Shown: piece after piece, positions 7,071 to 9,186 of the stretch
Layout: every line of letters starts with the position of its first letter
Numbering within the stretch: position 1 is the stretch's first letter
NCBI GenBank assembly: GCA_002297815.1
Contig: DBKH01000041.1
Coordinates: 1-9,186, forward strand
Source of the DNA: Bacteroidales bacterium UBA755
Lineage (GTDB): Bacteria > Bacteroidota > Bacteroidia > Bacteroidales > UBA932
DNA: 9,186 nucleotides
Direction: 5' to 3'
Program-made: the position numbers and the translations under genes
Notes under the pieces: model-generated
What the model was told of the DNA's origin: nothing
The model's database searches: none
What the model saw: only the letters and a program-made list of their open reading frames with translations

Positions 7071-7100
7071 CAAAGATAAGACATATTTCAGAATCAACAA
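7071..7100 (-). promoter_or_regulatory. Bacteroidetes-type promoter of unit C
   Basis: On the minus strand TTTTG ending at 7098 is followed after exactly 19 nt by TATCTTTG (7078-7071). The boxes and spacing match promoters A and B although the spacer sequence is quite different, which argues for function rather than simple duplication. The spacer includes half of the inverted repeat TTCAGAAT/ATTCTGAA (7088-7112). Confidence 0.65.
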
Positions 7101-7124
7101 AATATTCTGAATCCGCATTATCTC

Positions 7125-7163
7125 AAAAAATGGAGCATCTGCCTTTCTACGGACAGACGCTCC
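7125..7163 (-). terminator. Intrinsic terminator of unit B
   Basis: On the minus strand GGAGCGTCTG (7163-7154) pairs with CAGATGCTCC (7141-7132), extended by two more pairs past a bulge, and is followed by ATTTTTTGAG. Confidence 0.7.
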
Positions 7164-7210
7164 TTAATCATCAGCCTTGGAGAGCGCCCAAAACTTCAAA
7201 AATTAAACTC
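7125..7210 (-). ncRNA. Predicted short RNA unit B (about 86 nt)
   Basis: Promoter 7216-7245 and terminator 7125-7163 bound a minus-strand transcript of about 86 nt, nearly the same length as unit A. The segment GGGCGCTCTCCAAGGCTGAT is almost identical to unit A, whereas the 5' part is not. The frame that is open in unit A is closed here by TAA, which favours a non-coding role. Confidence 0.5.
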
Positions 7211-7215
7211 CGCCA

Positions 7216-7245
7216 CAAAGATACCCATTTCTTCCGGAATTGCAA
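7216..7245 (-). promoter_or_regulatory. Bacteroidetes-type promoter of unit B
   Basis: TTG (7245-7243) and TATCTTTG (7223-7216) on the minus strand are separated by exactly 19 nt, as in promoters A and C. Confidence 0.7.
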
Positions 7246-7266
7246 GTCCGGTGGTGCGCGGAGAGA

Positions 7267-7349
7267 TCCGTACGGGAAACCCTACCTTTGCCGTACGAAA
7301 CCTGCTCGCGGGGTCATTTGGTTCGGCAAACAGCCTTTTCCCATACGGA
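7267..7349. repeat. Four-half-site inverted-repeat block, copy 2
   Basis: The outer arms TCCGTACGGGAAA (7267-7279) and TTTCCCATACGGA (7337-7349) pair over 13 bp with one mismatch and are 57 bp apart, as in copy 1. The inner half-sites TTTGCCGTAC (7287-7296) and GTTCGGCAAA (7321-7330) pair with one mismatch. The block lies between promoter B (minus strand) and the start of the fimbrillin gene at 7385 (plus strand), so it could act on either. TACCTTTG (7283-7290) on the plus strand resembles a -7 box but has no -33 box at the right distance. Confidence 0.7.
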
Positions 7350-7384
7350 ATCCAGTCCTGTCATGAATAAAACGATATAAGAAT

Positions 7385-9186
7385 ATGAACAGAATAGCAA
7401 AAATATTGACAATGGCCGGGGCGGCGTGGGTGGCTGCGCTGCTCGCGGTGGGGTGCACCAAGGAGGGGAGGCCGGCTACGGGCTGGGAGTCTGACCCGGA
7501 CGCGGTGCGCATCGAGGCCTCGGTGGGGACAGTCACCAAGACGTACCCGCTCGGCACTGATGATGAGCAGACCAAGTTCATCAATGGTGACCAGATTGCG
7601 GTCGCGGCCGTGGACAACGGGGCGGTGAAAAAGACGGTGAAGTACCAGTTCAACGGCGCTTCCTGGGCTCCGGTGGCAGATGAGTCGGGAGCGACGGACT
7701 ACCTTCTCTGGGACACCCCGGTCACTTTCCGCTCGTGGTATCCGGCAGCGGCATCCTGGGACGGGTTCACTCTGCCGCAGGATCAGTCTGGGGCATCAGG
7801 CTCCTTGGCAGACGCTGACTTCATGACCTGGAGTGCTGAATATAAAGATGATGTTCCTGAGGGACGCAAGCTCAGTATTGAGATGACGCGCAGGATGACC
7901 CTTGTCACCATCATCATCGACAAGGTGGAGGATGAATATGCGGATCTCAAAGATATAAGTGTCCAGATGAAAAGGATCAATTCCGCCCACAGTTCTGTCA
8001 ATCTTCAGCCTGACGGAACTTTCAAGTCTGATGGTGATCCAACCAATGTGCAACCTTATAAGCATGTTATTGAAAGTAAAAGTGCTTATTCTGCTGTCGT
8101 TGTCCCTGGCAATGCTGTAGATAAAGAAGTTTTCCTGAGTATCGATGTTGACGGAGATAAAGAAGGGACGCAAACCAAGGAAATAAAGGAGGTCACCGGC
8201 ATCCCGGCTGCCGAGGCCGGCAAGCACTACACCTACAAGCTCATAGTGGGCAAGCAGACTGTCAAGATCGGAGGTGTCACGGTGGAGGACTGGACCACAG
8301 GCAAGCTTGATGGCAAGTTCGAAGCGGAAGTCGATGACTACAGCGAGTGGGACGGGAAGAGAGTCTCTTCCGGCTACACATTCTCTGGTGGGGGAACCTC
8401 GGAGAGCCCGTACCTCATCAAGTCCGCCACCGACCTCGCCAGGCTTGCTGCCAATGTCAATTCTGGGACCAACTACCATGGCAAATATTTCAAGCTTGAA
8501 GCGAACATCGACCTTATGGGCCACGAATGGATCCCGATAGGGGCGAGAGGAAAATCTTTTTATGGGAGTTTTGACGGGGACGGCAAGGTCATCACGAACT
8601 TGACCATATCGAATGCTACAGACTGTGCCGGGCTGTTTGGATTTGCTAGGGGTACAATCCAGAACATTGTCTTGAGGAATGCGAGTGTCATTTCTTCCTC
8701 GACGGCGGCTTTGCTTGTCGGAGAATCAGAAGGAGGTGTGATAAAATCCTGCAAGGTTGACGGGACAGTACGCTCTGGCAATAACGCTGCAGGAATTGTA
8801 GGACAGAGTTCGGAAGTTGAAATCTCTGATTGTGAAGTAAATGTCGAGTGTTATGGCGGTAACAATGTCGGTGGAGTATTTGGAGATAAAACAAATAATA
8901 GTTGGTCTGTCGTTGTTAAAAACTGCATTGTGCGCGGACGAATTTGTGGTAAAACTGTGGGAGGGATTGCAGGACAGTTGCAAGGCTCAGATGTGATTTC
9001 CGGATGCAAATCCTATGCGACTTTGAGCCATATTGACAAAATGAACTGTACATGGGCTGGTGGTATTGCAGGATCAGCTTATTATAATTGCAAATTCGAA
9101 AACTGTGAAGTTTATGGAGATATAAATATAGAGAGCGAGTACGAGTATGATTCTCCAACAGTAGGAGGGGCAATCGGCTTGGCCAG
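7385..9186 (+). CDS. Long fimbrillin lipoprotein with GLUG-repeat C-terminal half (3' end outside window), at least 600 aa
   Basis: The frame is open from ATG 7385 to the window end, 600 codons. The start is chosen because it gives a charged MNRIAK n-region before the hydrophobic segment and AVGC lipobox (Cys24); a later ATG at 7412 would remove that charge. The fimbrillin domain runs to about 305: DPDAVRIEASVG, T-K at 51-52, WYPAAASWDGFTLPQDQS, ADFMTW, MTRRMTLVTI, YSAVVVPG, AGKHYTYKLIVGK and VTVEDW. EWDGKRV then leads into SPYLIKSATDLARLAANVN, GKYFKLEANIDL, WIPIGA and YGSFDGDG. GLUG-like turns follow from about 414 (AGLFG, AGIVG, GGVFG, GGIAG twice) with Cys turns KSCKVDG, SDCEVNV, KNCIVRG, SGCKSYA and ENCEVYG. 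It is most like the 681-aa protein and the truncated one at the left edge, and probably begins a new transcription unit after the 1149-nt gap. Confidence 0.88.
   Translation, partial: MNRIAKILTMAGAAWVAALLAVGCTKEGRPATGWESDPDAVRIEASVGTVTKTYPLGTDDEQTKFINGDQIAVAAVDNGAVKKTVKYQFNGASWAPVADESGATDYLLWDTPVTFRSWYPAAASWDGFTLPQDQSGASGSLADADFMTWSAEYKDDVPEGRKLSIEMTRRMTLVTIIIDKVEDEYADLKDISVQMKRINSAHSSVNLQPDGTFKSDGDPTNVQPYKHVIESKSAYSAVVVPGNAVDKEVFLSIDVDGDKEGTQTKEIKEVTGIPAAEAGKHYTYKLIVGKQTVKIGGVTVEDWTTGKLDGKFEAEVDDYSEWDGKRVSSGYTFSGGGTSESPYLIKSATDLARLAANVNSGTNYHGKYFKLEANIDLMGHEWIPIGARGKSFYGSFDGDGKVITNLTISNATDCAGLFGFARGTIQNIVLRNASVISSSTAALLVGESEGGVIKSCKVDGTVRSGNNAAGIVGQSSEVEISDCEVNVECYGGNNVGGVFGDKTNNSWSVVVKNCIVRGRICGKTVGGIAGQLQGSDVISGCKSYATLSHIDKMNCTWAGGIAGSAYYNCKFENCEVYGDINIESEYEYDSPTVGGAIGLA

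Larger units (their letters stand above)
6665..7350. repeat. Intergenic direct repeat, copy 2 (long form)
   Basis: This is the longer counterpart of 6242-6616. It carries all copy 1 blocks plus two extra segments: about 6742-6930, holding a 51-codon minus-strand ORF, and about 7003-7118, holding the extra short unit C. The GGAGCATCTGCC hairpin block occurs twice within this copy, so the copy itself contains an internal duplication. The 238-codon plus-strand open frame (6650-7366) is not supported, because its frame relative to copy 1 changes in the middle of the homologous sequence. Confidence 0.85.

Noticed and set aside
6981..7163. Possible CRISPR array from the recurring GAGCATCTGCC segments
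   Set aside because: The recurrences are terminator stems at unequal spacing with homologous, not unique, sequence between them. There are no regular repeats of 25-40 nt and no cas genes.
7283..7290. TACCTTTG as a plus-strand -7 box for the gene at 7385
   Set aside because: No TTG lies 19-21 nt upstream, the site is inside an inverted-repeat arm, and the equivalent position in copy 1 reads TGCCTTTC.
6650..7366. A 238-codon plus-strand open frame in repeat copy 2
   Set aside because: It has the same frame inconsistency with copy 1. It also runs through three terminator hairpins, and substitutions in the PYGKP block are not concentrated at third codon positions.
7796..8524. A 242-codon minus-strand open frame
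   Set aside because: It is a shadow of the fimbrillin domain of the last gene, with no recognisable protein features.

Overview
The window comes from a member of the Bacteroidales. Three things point there: a run of lipoprotein genes of the fimbrillin / Mfa-like family (type V pilus subunits), BspA-like and GLUG-type surface repeats, and promoters of the Bacteroidetes kind (TTG, 19 bases, TATCTTTG). I cannot name the genus from sequence alone.

Bases 1-6235 hold one tightly packed plus-strand operon: the 3' end of a GLUG-repeat protein, then a short fimbrillin (328 aa), a long fimbrillin with a GLUG tail (681 aa), a second short fimbrillin (331 aa) and a long fimbrillin with a leucine-rich-repeat tail (634 aa). 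Gaps between genes are 3 nt, 3 nt, a 4-nt ATGA overlap and 12 nt. A further long GLUG-tailed fimbrillin starts at 7385 and runs off the window end. Short single-domain proteins alternate with long ones whose N-terminal half is conserved and whose C-terminal half differs. The simplest reading is repeated stalk-subunit plus tip-adhesin modules with exchangeable tips. All five visible N-termini have lipoprotein signal peptides, followed 21-30 residues after the lipobox cysteine by a T-R or T-K site that could be the maturation cleavage point.

Bases 6236-7384 (1149 nt) carry no convincing plus-strand gene. They hold two diverged copies of an intergenic element (6242-6616 and 6665-7350). Read on the minus strand, the region resolves into three short transcription units of about 80-90 nt. 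Each has a near-consensus Bacteroidetes promoter and ends in an intrinsic terminator with a related stem. Each of two units (one per repeat copy) also has, upstream, a four-half-site inverted-repeat block with identical 57-bp geometry. Copy 2 also carries a 51-codon minus-strand ORF with a CxxC motif and a basic tail; copy 1 lacks it. Two further minus-strand terminators close the array before the 634-aa gene. This array is the least explained part of the window.

Other points of interest are two G8 tracts 104 bp apart on either side of the 681-aa/331-aa junction (candidate slippage sites), a sharp drop in GC content within the long genes from the fimbrillin half to the repeat half, and short stretches of exact nucleotide identity between paralogues.
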